Assembly (NCBI GenBank): GCA_942159475.1 | Contig: OW804095.1 | Location: forward strand, 88,177,740 to 88,241,739 | DNA: 64,000 bases | Direction of reading: 5' to 3' | From: Sthenelais limicola | Lineage: Eukaryota; Annelida; Polychaeta; Phyllodocida; Sigalionidae | Position numbers and translations under genes: made by a program | Shown here: positions 43,804 through 56,032 of the stretch, piece by piece | How the letters are laid out: each line of letters starts with the position of its first letter | Position numbering within the stretch: position 1 is the first letter of the stretch | The notes under the pieces: model-generated | Databases searched by the model: none | What the model saw: the letters and a program-made list of their open reading frames with translations, nothing else | Told to the model about the DNA's origin: nothing

Positions 43804-46440
43804 TCAAATGACCGATAAAGTCCACTTGTAGGAACCCATCGAGTCAGTTGTTTATGGAATTTTCCCAATGGGAAAGAGATAACACAATCATGGACTTTAA
43901 GTTTCGGTTATCTCGGGAGCATATGGCAGCTGTGAGGAGCCCACTCTTTCAAGGCGAAACCTTATTCATCATTTAATATTGAGTAAATCATATGACAATG
44001 TGTAAAAACATCTATCAGAATGTTCACCAACAAATGAACAATGAGTCCAGGTACTTACAAAACTTTGGATTTCTCCTTTGTCTTGTAAATAAGTCTTCGA
44101 TCGATCTGATGTGAGCTTTCACACCTGTCGCTTCTAACTTTCTTTGCTTGACTGACTGTCCCCGGGGCAGTTTCCGCCCAGTTCATGACATGTCAGCAAA
44201 GATCTCCTAAAGGTGGCGCCGCCAGTGGTATCCACTTCTTGGTCATCTTACAACCTTGCTCTCATGGGAGCAGCATCATACGAGTTCTGAGTGGCCATTC
44301 CACTTCTAGGAATCACGTTGTTTTCCAACACAAATTACCTGATTATTCATCAATCGTGCTCGGCCTAGGCCGTGACTTGTGATGTTTTCACATCAAAACT
44401 ATTTGTCTCATGTACAACTCCCGCCTCCGGAGGTTGTTCTCAATTTTGGATGATTTTAGGGGGTAACCTGCTTAGCTTCAGACTTCTTACTACAAGCCAA
44501 GATGGCTGTTGTCAGTCCTATCGAGGTACTGTCCGCTAGGGAACCAAGCAAGTAGTTTCCACCTTCTGCTTCGCACAACTATTGCTGTATAGGGGCCAGT
44601 TCACACAAGAGAATTTCCTCCCCTGTGTTCCCCGGCAAACATCTCATTGTGTAATTTTATTAACTTTCTCCGCCCCCCATTGTTCATTGGACAATGTCGG
44701 AGGAAAAATAGACAGACTCTCGTCTTATCTCAGAGATCCCAAGCACTGGTTGGTTTCCTACTAACTCGCTTGCTTGGACTTCGCAACATAGTCTTTGGGG
44801 GTCTCGCGGGAGACACCTGTCATGTCTTCCGTTGGCTTTGGTCTTAAAGGTCAAGTGTAAAGATTTTTATTTGGTGTTTGAAGCATTCGGGGGAAGATTT
44901 TGAAACAATCTACAAAGTTATAGCTTCCAACCTAATAAATCAAACCAGTGGGAGGTTTTTAAGCACTGCCATTGTTGAGGCCAATGCAACCCAGTGCGGC
45001 AAGGGTGAGTAGCCATCTTAGCATGGGTCAAGCGACCTGTGACGTCATCCATGTCCCAATGCGACTAGTAGGTGTGAGCATAGAGCTATAGACACACTAG
45101 TTCTATCGTCCAATGCAGGGAGGGTTATCCTTGCGAAATCATAGCTATTTTACTGAAGCTATGTTCATTAAGCTATGTTCATTGCTATATTTCATAATTT
45201 CATTTCATCATTTCATTTAAACTTCAGTAATTTGCGGGCTGGTAAATTTCTATGTGGGCGGGTAAATCTCTTATTTCACCCACCATGTTTGCGGGTAAAG
45301 AAAAAAGTTAATTTTGTACTCTGAAAACTTTATAAAAAAAACCCTGAAAAAGAATAGTACCAAAATTTAGATTATTGTAATAAAAATTATATGGTATCAA
45401 TCATGTATTACTTAGGAATGAGTTTTACTTATTTAAAGGAATATTAATCTATAACAACTTTGCTCTGGTACTTGCGTATGAAAATAATAGGAAATATCAG
45501 TATATATGCTGGCAGATTTCATTTGCCTCTACTTTATCAGTCTGTGTTTTTGCTAACTGTCGCTGGGTCGTGGTCACCTATGGAATACCATTTCCTTAAT
45601 ACTCGCACACATTTTAAGGTACATACACCAAATTCCAGAAAAATATACCCGGCGATGTTTATAATTTATATATGGCTCTGGTTGCTACCCCTACATGTAC
45701 ACACAAATGCTTCCTATACCTTGTTCAAATAATTCTGAAATATAAGATAGGTTATGATCAAAATATAAACATTGTTTTTTCAATATCCTCATTAGTGCCA
45801 TCCGTAAATTAAGGCATACAACTCCAACTAACACCTAAATGCTAGGCGACAATGCTTAGCCAGGCTAAAGAAGGCCTTAGCCTGGACATGGATGACGTCA
45901 CAGCGGTGGGGTGCAAATACACACCCTCTACTAAGGCAAATTGAGCCCCATTTGTGTACTAATAAGAAAGCTGTGAAAAACGGGCATTAACAGATTTTTT
46001 TTTCAATTTTCAACCCTGGATGCCATTGATACCACCACCACTCATATAAATCAACCCTTATCTCGAATTTTACAATTTCCATTACACTTGACCTTTAACT
46101 GGCGGTTTTGCAGTCACCACTTTCCTCAGGTGAATTTCCTGCTCTTCCAGGTGATTATTCTGTTTTTCAAGAACGGGCTCTGTTACCTTCATGCTACCCA
46201 GCTTTTGTTTCTGTGGATGGCCATTGGTGCGGATACTATCTGGTGCGGATACTTCTGGACATCCCTGTTCCCTCCCTCTCCCTTCCCCACTCTCTCCTTC
46301 CTGTTCACACCGGGTGTTCATATCACACATTTTACATGTAAGAAATTCGAAGAAATAATGTCTAGACAGGGAAACAGTGGGCAATGTACGGGACTTTATC
46401 ACTGGTAGGCCTAAACCTGATAATATTAGGAATATTTAGC
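43804..46440. other. Non-coding region
   Basis: No supported gene; the short open frames lack recognisable motifs. A 20-bp sequence containing TGACGTCATCCATG occurs inverted at 45037-45056 and 45884-45903. It may bound a small 0.87-kb repeat, which I hold at low confidence. Confidence 0.45.
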
Positions 46441-46537
46441 ACTTATAGGACGAGTTGCCGCACGGAGCGTAAATAAAGGACGAGACCGCAGGTCGAGTCC
46501 TTTATTTATGCTCCGTGCGGCAACAAGTCCTATAAGT
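46441..46537. repeat. 97-bp near-perfect palindrome (foldback)
   Basis: ACTTATAGGACGAGTTGCCG... pairs with its inverse, ending ...CAACAAGTCCTATAAGT. The centre (46489-46491) is GCA flanked by GACC/GGTC. Arms of about 46 bp have only a handful of mismatches, so transcripts would form a long hairpin. It may be a tiny foldback MITE. Confidence 0.8.
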
Positions 46538-47900
46538 TGATTATTATACATGCCTAGTTTTGCATGCTTAATTAAAGATACATTGACATAATTTTCCATA
46601 TCTGGTGTTCGTACAAGAGGAATATAACTATAGAAACAGTTGAAATGTTGGAGAAAGAAAGCCCTCGCACACGGCAAACTTGCGTCGGCAACCTTGTGTC
46701 GGCAATCTTGCGCCACCAAACTTGCATCGCCATGATAACGCGCCGGTAATGTACTAGTCCAATACCATGTTACAAGTAATGTGCGGCTGTCGGGGCCTCA
46801 GTATTGGATGCCTGTATAATAATAGGAAATAGTGATATCTGGCACTTTGGGTGAAAATATAATTAAAACTATAAGTCCTGGAATAATGAGAATTGGTATT
46901 TATGTTGCTTGATATTTGAATGGATAGAAATACTATCTTCCAAATACTACCGTAAATAGTTCTTTATTATAAATATTGAAAGCAAATGTCAAAGAGATAT
47001 GGCAGCCATTTTGCAAAGAACCATCACACCTTCACTGTAAGTTGCTAAATCCATATTACACATTATTCTACAATGAATAAAATGTGGCATCAATATGAAG
47101 TAACGCTATTGTTTAAATGTAATGATTTTCAACATGAAATATTTAGTATTTTGCATTAGGAGAGGGTGCGGGAAAAAGAATCGTGAAGGACTCAGGATAG
47201 TTGACTAACATCATTTAGACAACGTCATCTGGACCATCGCCGTTGCCGTCATGTGCGCTCCGTCACGCAGCAGTGCTTCGAGAATTTTTTTATTGTCAGA
47301 TGTATCCTGACTTGAGGCTTGAAATAATCCACCCAATGGTGGAAAAATCATAGTCCTATCTGAATGCACTGAATATTAACAACATCTATAATAATAATTA
47401 TTAATATTTATATTTTTCACCAAATTCAAGCAGGCCTAAACAATTATCAGGAAGGTCAAAATTACATGAAAATGTTATTTGAAAAACATATTGGAGATAT
47501 TTCACATGCCATATATTTCCTTTACAGTTCAAGGAATTCTGTGTAAGGGAAAAAAGGTTTCAAAGACATGGGTAATAGCTTCTGTAATAATTCTGAATTC
47601 TCCATAGGCTCCGAGGTTAAAATAATATTTTGTATTTAAAATGTATTGAATATTTTATTTCTTAGGTCTGATCGATTTTAAAGTTTAAATGGATGACAAA
47701 CTGAGCTGTAGGTCTAACTAATGATGCTGTCTGCTTGTTTTTGGTTCAAACGTGGTATTTATTATGTAATTTGATGGTTTTTGTTTCAAATTTGCTTCAG
47801 GTCGGCCATATTGAAATAGCCTTTCTTAACCTAGCCTATAGAGTTTAAAGCAAATTGCTGGAAAAGTATGAGGAGGATATATTTCCTTCATGGTTAGAAA
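46538..47900. other. Non-coding AT-rich region
   Basis: No gene or clear repeat recognised. Confidence 0.5.
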
Positions 47901-47960
47901 TGTTTCAAAATGTTTCAAAATGTTTCAAAATGTTTCAAAATGTTTCAAAATGTTTCAAAA
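47901..47960 (+). repeat. Six perfect 10-bp repeats (TGTTTCAAAA)
   Basis: Six exact tandem copies, flanked by TGGTTAGA on both sides. Confidence 0.95.
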
Positions 47961-48349
47961 TGGTTAGATCTTATTAAATAAAGGTTTGTTTAGCTGGTCG
48001 TGCATTCCGACGGTGATGACATTGTGTACTTATTAAATTGTTCAGTGAATTCTGATTTCTCCATAGGCTCCAAGGTTAAAATAATTTGTATTTTACAATT
48101 TCAAAAATTATTTTTCCACGATATCATGGTCTCTCTCCCCTCTCTCATCTCTCAAAAATTAGTGCTGCAAAGAAACCCTGTGCCACTCTAAAAGGTGACG
48201 ACGCACTGTTGTTCCAAATGTTTTACCAAAATAAAAACGTCTTTAAAAACGTTTAGATCAGTTGAGGTCACGGAGCAGTGAGTAGCACTTCAAATGGACG
48301 GTTTTGAGTACAATTTTGTAAACGGCGCATTACAGTGTACTGGTGAAGT

Positions 48350-48985
48350 ATTGGGGGTGGGGGGGGGGGGGGGGGAGTTACATTCCTGCACCTCCTCCTC
48401 CTGTACATCCTCTTGTACATCCTAGGGAGATGGGGGGGGAGAGAGGGGGAGTTACATTCCTGCACCCCCTCCTCCTGTACATCCTCTTGTACATCCTAGG
48501 GAGATGGGGGGGGGGGAGAGAGATGAGAGAGGGGAGAGAGAGCAAGGTTGAAAGATAGATCATAGACCACATGGGTGCGGGGAGAGTGGGTGTGGGGTAG
48601 AGGAGGGAGATAGACCAGGGGGAGAGAATAAGAGGGAGGTAGGGAGAGGCAGAGAGAGAGGGAAGGGGAGAGCAAGGGAGAGAGCGAGGCAGTGAGAGAT
48701 CATAGGGAGGGGAGAGGAGAGAGAGGGAGGGGGAGAGAGGAAGAATGACAGAGGTGGAAGAGGGGGGACTGGGAGAAACAGGAAGTAGGGGGAGAGAGAT
48801 AGTGAGGGAGAGAGAGATGGATCATAGAGACAGGGGAGGGGAAGGGACGCAGGGAGAGGCGGGATAGTGAGTGGTAGAGCTCAAGAGGGAGAAAGAAGGA
48901 GGAAGAGAAAGAGACAAAGAGGGGGGAAGGGCTAGGAGAGACAGAGGGAGGAAGGGAGGGACGGAGTAGAGAGATGGACATTTTA
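48350..48985. repeat. G-rich and purine-rich tract with a 72-bp duplication
   Basis: A run of about 17 G (48358-48375) is followed by two near-identical units of about 72 bp (from 48378 and 48450) containing GTTACATTCCTGCACC and GTACATCCTCTTGTACATCC. GA-rich sequence then continues to 48980. The open frames are low-complexity artefacts. Confidence 0.85.
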
Positions 48986-49842
48986 AATATTCAGTGATGT
49001 TTGGTTTACTTGTTTATACTTTTGGCCCATAAATTACATTTCATTTCTACATTGCATCTCCTGCGAAGTAGAGATGAAGCCCTTCAGGGTGATCGTAGGT
49101 TTGAACAGATGTTTGCAAAACAGATACAGAGCTGATTTACTTATGCACGCAAAAACACACTTACAATGAAGATAGTGCGATAGGGCTGCGAAGGACATAT
49201 GAGTTCTGGAGCTTATACAAGCAGATTGGACTTATAGTTTCGAGTATGTGACATGGTACACATATCAAAGCGGGAATACACATGCTCCTCATTGGCTACA
49301 TCAGCCATGAAAGTCTACACATATATGTAGATGCTAGTAATATTGGGAAGAAGATCTCACTGTTTCCCCCTCTCACCCTGATTGAGTAGGTGTAGAGTGT
49401 CCCGATTGGTAATGCATGAGACCAACAAGTGTAGGTTCACTGGGCGGCCATACTGTAGCTGCAGATACTATATTGCTTTACCTTTACCATAGTGACTACC
49501 TGAGTCAGGGCATCAACAAATGCAGAATTCGTCTTCTACAGTCTTCTACAGATTTTAGTTGGGTCATCTGGAGTACTTCTCTGACCGTTGAGAGCAGAGG
49601 TTGGTTTCTCAGTGGATTTGACATCTATGAAGAGTAAATAATAAATTGAGTGAGGGCGACCCTCGCGAAAGTGCGGGGAAAACCAATGAGAGCCCAAAAT
49701 CCAAAAGGCCGCCATCAACCACTTTGACAATTAATATTTCCAGTATATGGTTATTAGCGTTTTCCTATGAACGAGTACATGCAGCATGTTTTTTCATGCA
49801 ACTCTAAAGTTTATCAAGACTCAAAAAAAATGACCAAACTAG
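48986..49842. other. Non-coding region
   Basis: No supported gene; nothing recognised. Confidence 0.45.
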
Positions 49843-49985
49843 GTGAACGTAATGGTATTGGTTGACATTGACTTTGTGAGCAGCCTGAAAGGCTATAAGA
49901 TAGGTGAAATAAATGATGTATTACTTACTGGAAAAATCAAAATCCTGCTACTACAAGAAACCTGGTTTAAGGGGAACACTGGACT
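49843..49985 (+). pseudogene. Possible LINE endonuclease scrap
   Basis: A short frame contains KIKILLLQETWFKGNTG, which fits the block around the catalytic Glu of LINE endonucleases (LQETW). No other motif is retained. Confidence 0.4.
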
Positions 49986-51878
49986 GCATATATTGCGTTT
50001 TCCGACGTTGGGAAACACTATAATATGATGTTTTGTACATTGTATTATGTAATTCACTCATTTATAAGTCACTGGGGAGTAATTATTTGTGTTATAACTG
50101 GCTATTATCCGGAATGCTGGCAGCTACCATATTCCCAGAGTTGTGAGGCCCCTGGATGTTACACAAAAACTACCAAGAGTATTAGGAATATATTTCTGCA
50201 GTTCAAACTGTAATGCAAATGCTTTTGATAGTTTTAAGTGCGACTTGATAAGGACCAAAATAAAAAAAAATCAGGACCAAAAAGAGTCAATTTGTTTATA
50301 GTGTAAGACAGCTGTCATGCCTTTCTTACTTTCATCATTAGCAAGTGAGCTGTTTGCATCATCAGCATTGCAATAGCCAGAAGCTGGAGGACTTCCAGGT
50401 TAATTTTAACTTTCTGGAAGAAGAGATGAAACTTCTGCATTTGGAGTGAATAATTTTGTACTAGGTGTTCAGGGCCAGGAGGATATATAGTTCGGAATTG
50501 TTGCCTTTGAATGTATTGGAGAATTTTATCCAGCTTTCTCTATATACTTTTGGGAACCTCTGCCATTGGTAAACATATAAACTTACTTTTGCTATACAAA
50601 CATTCAAGGAAAATTGAAGATAAACAACGCCTTTTCTCCTGCCCCAAAATACCTGATTTTATATCATAGTCTACTACCACATGGATAAAAATGGTCTGAA
50701 GTTCTGCTATTCTAGATTCTTTCTTCCAATGTTTTTCCAATCCCTTCACACTTTGGTTCTCAGAGTTCAGTTGCTGTGCATTTTTTAATCAGTGGCTAAG
50801 GACAGGTAATTGTGAACTATTTTGTACCTTGATTGTTTCTGCACACATATGGACTTCTTCCACTTGAGGTCATGGGATGGCAGCCATCATTTAGAGGGTG
50901 GCTCAGAAAGATATATATGCATCACTTAATGCTGTGGTGCGCATGATTGAAGGATATGCCAATTCAAGAGAATGTAGCTCCTAACTTACTGAGACAACCA
51001 GCAAGATGATGAAGAGCCCTCCTATACCCAGCTGATGAAATTGCCTCTGAATGTCACTCCCAGTAATGTGAAAGCTATGATACTAATTTAATTCCATACA
51101 TAAATCCTACAGAAATATGGATTGAAGGGGTCAATCACAGCAGGAGGAACTATGTATTCTGATGTTTTATATATATATATATATTCTGAGGTTCTGAGGC
51201 ACTGCTCTTGGCCAAGAAAAAAGAATCTTTGTTCTCAAACTACAAAGATATTGTTAAAATCTGAAGAAATCTTTAGCTTAGCATATTTGGCAAAAAGAAA
51301 TAGACTTGTATTCCATATCAGAGATGCTTCCATCCCTTACTGCATCAGCTATGTGAAACAAATTCCAGTTGCCTCTCCAGAATATTAGTGTTGTTGTTGA
51401 GCTGGTTGTGTAGGTCGAGAGGAGCGGCGAGCTCCTTCCTACACGGTTCACAGGCCTATCAATTTGATAAGTGTCACATGAGTAAATTAGAACAAAGAAA
51501 TGAATATACTTCTGTATGGCCAGTGTGTATGATGAATTCTAAAAGTTTTTTTCACATTGTTTGATGGAGTAATCAGTCATGGGCTGCATCAACTGCCCTT
51601 CTAATTGAGCATGTACTATTATGTACTTATATCTTATATCTGTTCATTTAAATCAAATTTCTTCTCTGCCTTCTCTGGATTTACACTATTATAGCAGTGA
51701 ACAATACCGCAACCGTCAATGACTGCTATTTGTCAGTTTGAGATTTCTTACAATTTGAAACTAAATAGGTAATGGCGTACAGTTTATTAACTTATTCGTA
51801 ACACTCTCTCAAGATTACAATAATTATATTGCTGGCTATCAGAATTATGTGCAGTAAGCATGAATGAATTCAGTGAAA
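49986..51878. other. Non-coding region
   Basis: No supported gene. A short (AT)n run lies at about 51165-51182. The 88-codon frame at 51122-51388 has no recognisable motif. Confidence 0.45.
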
Positions 51879-52637
51879 TCAGTCTATAAAGTTGTTGTCG
51901 TTCCATATATAGGTTGTTTTGGCTCTTAATTTGAAAACAGATACGTCATTGGTTTTGTGGGCCTCTGTCCGGAGCGCATTCCAGGAGAAAGGTATCCTAT
52001 GTAGAATCGACTTACGGACTTGTTCAGTTTTTGGAATTTTTTGTTTTAAAGTTTTCCTGCCGATTGCGAAATTACGTGTGTTTATTGCATGTAAATCAAG
52101 GTATCCTGGAATTTGCGCCAGACGGTGGCCCGCCGGCAATAAATGTAATCGTCGCCTATGCTTCAGAGGAAGGATTCCCTTTGTGACATGGAGGTTATCC
52201 ACATTGGTTCTCGCTGGAAGATTGTATATTGTTCGCAAAATTTTGTTTTGAATTATTTGTAGTTAGTGGGTGAAATTAGTTGTATGCGAATCATGGTAGA
52301 TGTCAGATTGATCTATTAGAGGCAAAACCATAACTTTGTAAATTAGTAATAGGGTGGAGGTTGGAACTTTATTTTTTAGTTTTGCAATTTGCCAACTTTT
52401 ATAATTTAGAGTATTTATTAGATTCTGAATTTGGGAATTGAATTTTAAGGTATTTTCAATTTCTATTCTCAGATATTTGTAGTTATCAACTTCTAGAAGC
52501 GATTGTCCATTGAGAACCAATGTGTTCTCTGGCTTCAGACCGAGTTCGTCTTTTGTCCACCTCGATCTCATTACTGAGGTGTTTAGAAAAGTTTGGATTT
52601 TGGATTTTCCAAGGTTCAGAGATATTTTGTTTTGCAT
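51879..52637 (-). pseudogene. LINE reverse transcriptase C-terminal fragment
   Basis: Two minus frames make one LINE fragment with a frame change near 52240-52263. The first has NKISLNLGKSKIQTF, VDNYKYLRIEIENTLKFNSQI and LLIYKVMVLPLIDQSD, the region after the catalytic Asp pair. The second has LRTIYNLPARTNVDNLHV, the C-terminal domain. The catalytic core is missing. Family: Jockey/CR1-like by motif order. Confidence 0.7.
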
Positions 52638-53036
52638 GACTGCTTCTTTTACATTGAGAAAGTATTTTGGGCATGATAAAGGGATTTTTCTTAGACATTT
52701 CCACCATGCCTGAATTACAAAAGAAAGCTTAGATGTTTTCCAATAATAGAAGCAATATAATTACTATGAATTCACAGATCACAAATACTACCACCTACTT
52801 CTGCTGTTAATAAGAACTTGGAAAGATGTTCACCTTCCTCCAGGGAACCTGGGATGGAAGTTCAGATAGACAACTTGCCTTTTTTTCTTTATTTTAGGTA
52901 TCACATGTCATGTCATTTATTATGATTAAAAACATTTGCATTACAGTTTGGACTGCAGAAATATGTTTTCTAATGTCATTGATCATGAATGCTTCCATAA
53001 ATCTGAATTAGATTTTTCACTTTATTTCACAGTATT
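52638..53036. other. Non-coding spacer
   Basis: No gene recognised. Confidence 0.5.
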
Positions 53037-53288
53037 TTGTTGTTTTTTCTTCTCAGTATTAATAGAATAACTTGCTAAATATTGTCTATATTAAATTTAT
53101 TATTATTTCAATGGATTCCCCATGCCTTAAAACATAGAAAAAGTGCATTCACACTTGATTACATATTCATTCTACCCCAAGTTATGAAGTATAGATTTTT
53201 TACTTCAGAGGGTACATTCGGGGGGATATTTTTAGCATCTTTTGTTAATTTCCCAGTATCAGTAGATTAACTTGCTAAATATTGTCTG
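53037..53288 (-). repeat. Third copy of the 0.5-kb inverted-repeat family
   Basis: 53037-53180 matches 26513-26660 (ATTCCCCATGCCTTAAAACAT), and 53245-53288 repeats CAGTATCAGTAGATTAACTT. The LTR at 53289 enters this sequence right after ATTGTCTG, so the family was the target of the retroelement. Confidence 0.75.
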
Positions 53289-53575
53289 TGTTAAGGTATG
53301 AATGGAAGAATAGCAAACGAACGTGTGGTCTTCGTGAGAAGAACTAAGCAACTGATTTAATGATCTAGCATCTGTACATATGTCCATACAGGATGTGTGG
53401 AAGAGTAGGGGGCGGAGCCCTTACGTAATACCTATGGCTTAGCATGTATAAGTAGACTTGCACAGTACTGGATAGCTAAGTATAATTAGCGAATTTAATA
53501 ATGAGATATTATAATTAATAGGTGATAATTAGATAGATAATGAGGTTACACAATGTTACGTAATGTTACATAACA
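53289..53575 (-). mobile_element. 3' LTR of the env-bearing Ty3/Gypsy-like element
   Basis: 287 bp starting TGTTAAGGTATG and ending TGTTACATAACA on plus. Next to it (53576-53590), on the minus strand, a G-rich polypurine tract ends GGCAG, setting orientation. It carries a 68-bp block containing GGGGCGGAGC (a GC-box-like sequence) that the solo LTR at 15246-15464 lacks. The flanking TCTG (53285-53288) should be one half of the target duplication; the other half lies past the window. Confidence 0.9.
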
Positions 53576-53590
53576 CTGCCCCCCCCCCCG
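53576..53590 (-). other. Polypurine tract
   Basis: An uninterrupted G run ending GGCAG on the minus strand, directly abutting the LTR start TGTTATGTAACA. Confidence 0.8.
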
Positions 53591-56032
53591 CCCTCAATCA
53601 GATACGAAGTATCGAATGAGGGTGTACCCTAAAAAAAAAATTTTTAGGAATTTTTGCAAGAAAAATAGAAAAATAATAATTTTCGAATAGCTGTGCTGTT
53701 ATCTAGTTATCCAAGCCAAGTCATATGCGCGGTTACAATATGCACATATCGGTATTCTTAAAAACAAAAAAAAATAATAGAAAAAATATAAAAAGAATAC
53801 ACAAATTAATATTTTGAAAACATGTCAACAATTCCTTAAAATCAACGTCGTTATGAACATGTAACATACATTAATTAAGGTACAAATAGTCTCTTAATAA
53901 AGAATTATTGTGTCTGTACCGACACTTTTTCTTTTTTCAAAGAAAATACACACACAAGTGTTTCATACTTCTGTTGGGTAAAATAAAGTAGAATACAATA
54001 CTCAAGCAGAAGTCCAATTCACAAAAACATACAAGAAGAATATATAGGTAAAAATCAATGGTAAATGCCAGTAGTTCAGTCCAAACAAGAAGGCATAATG
54101 TTAAATATAACAACAATCTCGTAATGACAAACTGCATGTTAGAGAAAAAAAAATTTCTCAAGGTTAAAACGTCAATGGTACGGTGCAAACAAAGGACATT
54201 TTCCTTTAGTAAAATATTTCTATGTTAAACTCCCAATAGGGCGGTCCAAACAGTGAATGCAGATGGCGCCACCGTCAAGTCCGTTTTGGACCGTACACAT
54301 CGCCAAGTATAAGAGGCGGATAAATTGCGCATTAACCATTCGGATCGTCGTCGGACTGCTGGACACATCGCGTACAGCGGCTATCTACGACTTTGAGAAG
54401 AGCTCTGTTATATTCCTTACCATTCTTCTCCAAACAGGCAATTTATATTGCCTTGAGCAAGAGTATTTGTATATTCAATACCCTCACCCAAAAAAAAATT
54501 TTTCTTCCCAAGCTTAACACCCTTTACTGTTGTTTTAATCAAACTTAAAACATAGAAAAAAAAATCATCTTCTAAAGAGTACAAGAGAACTAATATCAAC
54601 AGTAATCAGTTGATAATCCCTTACCGTCTATACTACACGAGTAAGGTCCCTAGTAAGGTACTAGCCAGATCAGATTATCAACGTCGGCTGAGCTATACCC
54701 TGTACTGGGTTACATAATAATAGCTAGGGGTAGTATATAGGTCCACTATACATCTAGACCACTGAGGCTACGTGCCTCCTACGTAAACAAATACATGCAC
54801 CACATGGTGATCCCGAGGATCTGGTGAATAAAACAGTCCCAGTAACGCTAGATTCTTAACATATCATAGCTTATTTTTTCCTTCTAAAAATCTTTAGAAA
54901 AAAAAATTTTTTTCAAATACATTCGTTTTCTTAGATCAATAATAATCGATTCTTAAAGGAAACCTATGTCCAATTATCGCGAGTAAATATGACCTCAGGC
55001 AGCAACTGACACCCGTGTCTGTGATGCCTCGTTATAGGCGTATAGAATTACAAAATACTCTGTCGGTACAGCCATTACATGTGTATTATCGTTAGTAATC
55101 AATCGTAGACAAAACATCAGTCGTCTGGCGACAATTCCTGTCACAACACGATCATGACCCACAGCTTGTGGTCTCGGTGTCTATGTTTACATCCGATGGG
55201 GTAATATATCAACTAATCGTGATTTGTATCAACACAGAGAAGTGTCTACTAATAGTATATGGTTCTAAATATAACCTACACATTTCAAAACAACTAACCA
55301 GAGCGAGAAAGGTATATTTCAGACAATGACGCTTGTCTGCTGCTTAAAAGTGAATGAATTCTCTTCAACTGGGAATACAAATTAAAAACATAACAATACA
55401 AAATACATCTGCGAGAATAAACAATATACAAATGCCAGACAATGATGCTTGTCTGCTGCGTGAAATTGATATGTATCGTCGACTGAGTCCAACTCAGGAA
55501 AAGTTCATATGAAAAAGATATCAGAGGAAAGGTATAATACTCAAACCTCAGGCAATGGGGGCGAGCCAAGTGCCTATTAAAATTATCAGATTTAATAAAA
55601 TGTTCATTTTTTCATCTTAGATCCGTTCCACGTTTGATCTATGGGGCACTACCAATAGTTCTTCCTCAGTACCATTTTCTCTCGCAGACAAATAGGCAGC
55701 TGTACTCCTGTAAGAAAGCATCAATTACAGTCCAATAACAGGTTGCATAGAATATTGGGTAGTATAAATACATTTTATATATCAATATCAATGCCAGGGT
55801 GCCAAAGTCAATTGAAAAAGTGCTCAGAAAAAAGAAAATACTTTCGATCGAGTAAAACCAGATGTCTACTCCTGAGAAAAAAAAATGAAACCTCGAAGCG
55901 AGAAATTTCTTCCAAGTTTTTTAGCAAGAAACAAACAACAAAATGGTATAATACAAACATGAGAAAAATCTTTCAGACAAACTAAATAAATTGGAACAGC
56001 AATGGTTTCCAAAACAAAGTGATTATACAAAC
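53591..56032 (-). other. 2.4-kb non-coding stretch between env and the 3' LTR
   Basis: AT-rich, no credible open frame. It contains repeated phrases: CAGACAATGA.GCTTGTCTGCTGC at 55319 and 55437, a C/GGTCCAAAC-type phrase at about 54080, 54180 and 54240, and several poly-A/poly-T junctions. It is unusually long for the 3' region of an LTR element. Confidence 0.6.

Noticed and set aside
45037..45903. Inverted 20-bp sequences with TGACGTCA as ends of a mobile element
   Set aside because: Too short, flanks do not align further, and the core is itself palindromic.
44185..46408. Several 60-106-codon frames
   Set aside because: No motifs, no splice support and no conservation within the window.
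51122..51388. 88-codon frame
   Set aside because: Begins in a microsatellite-containing segment and has no recognisable family.
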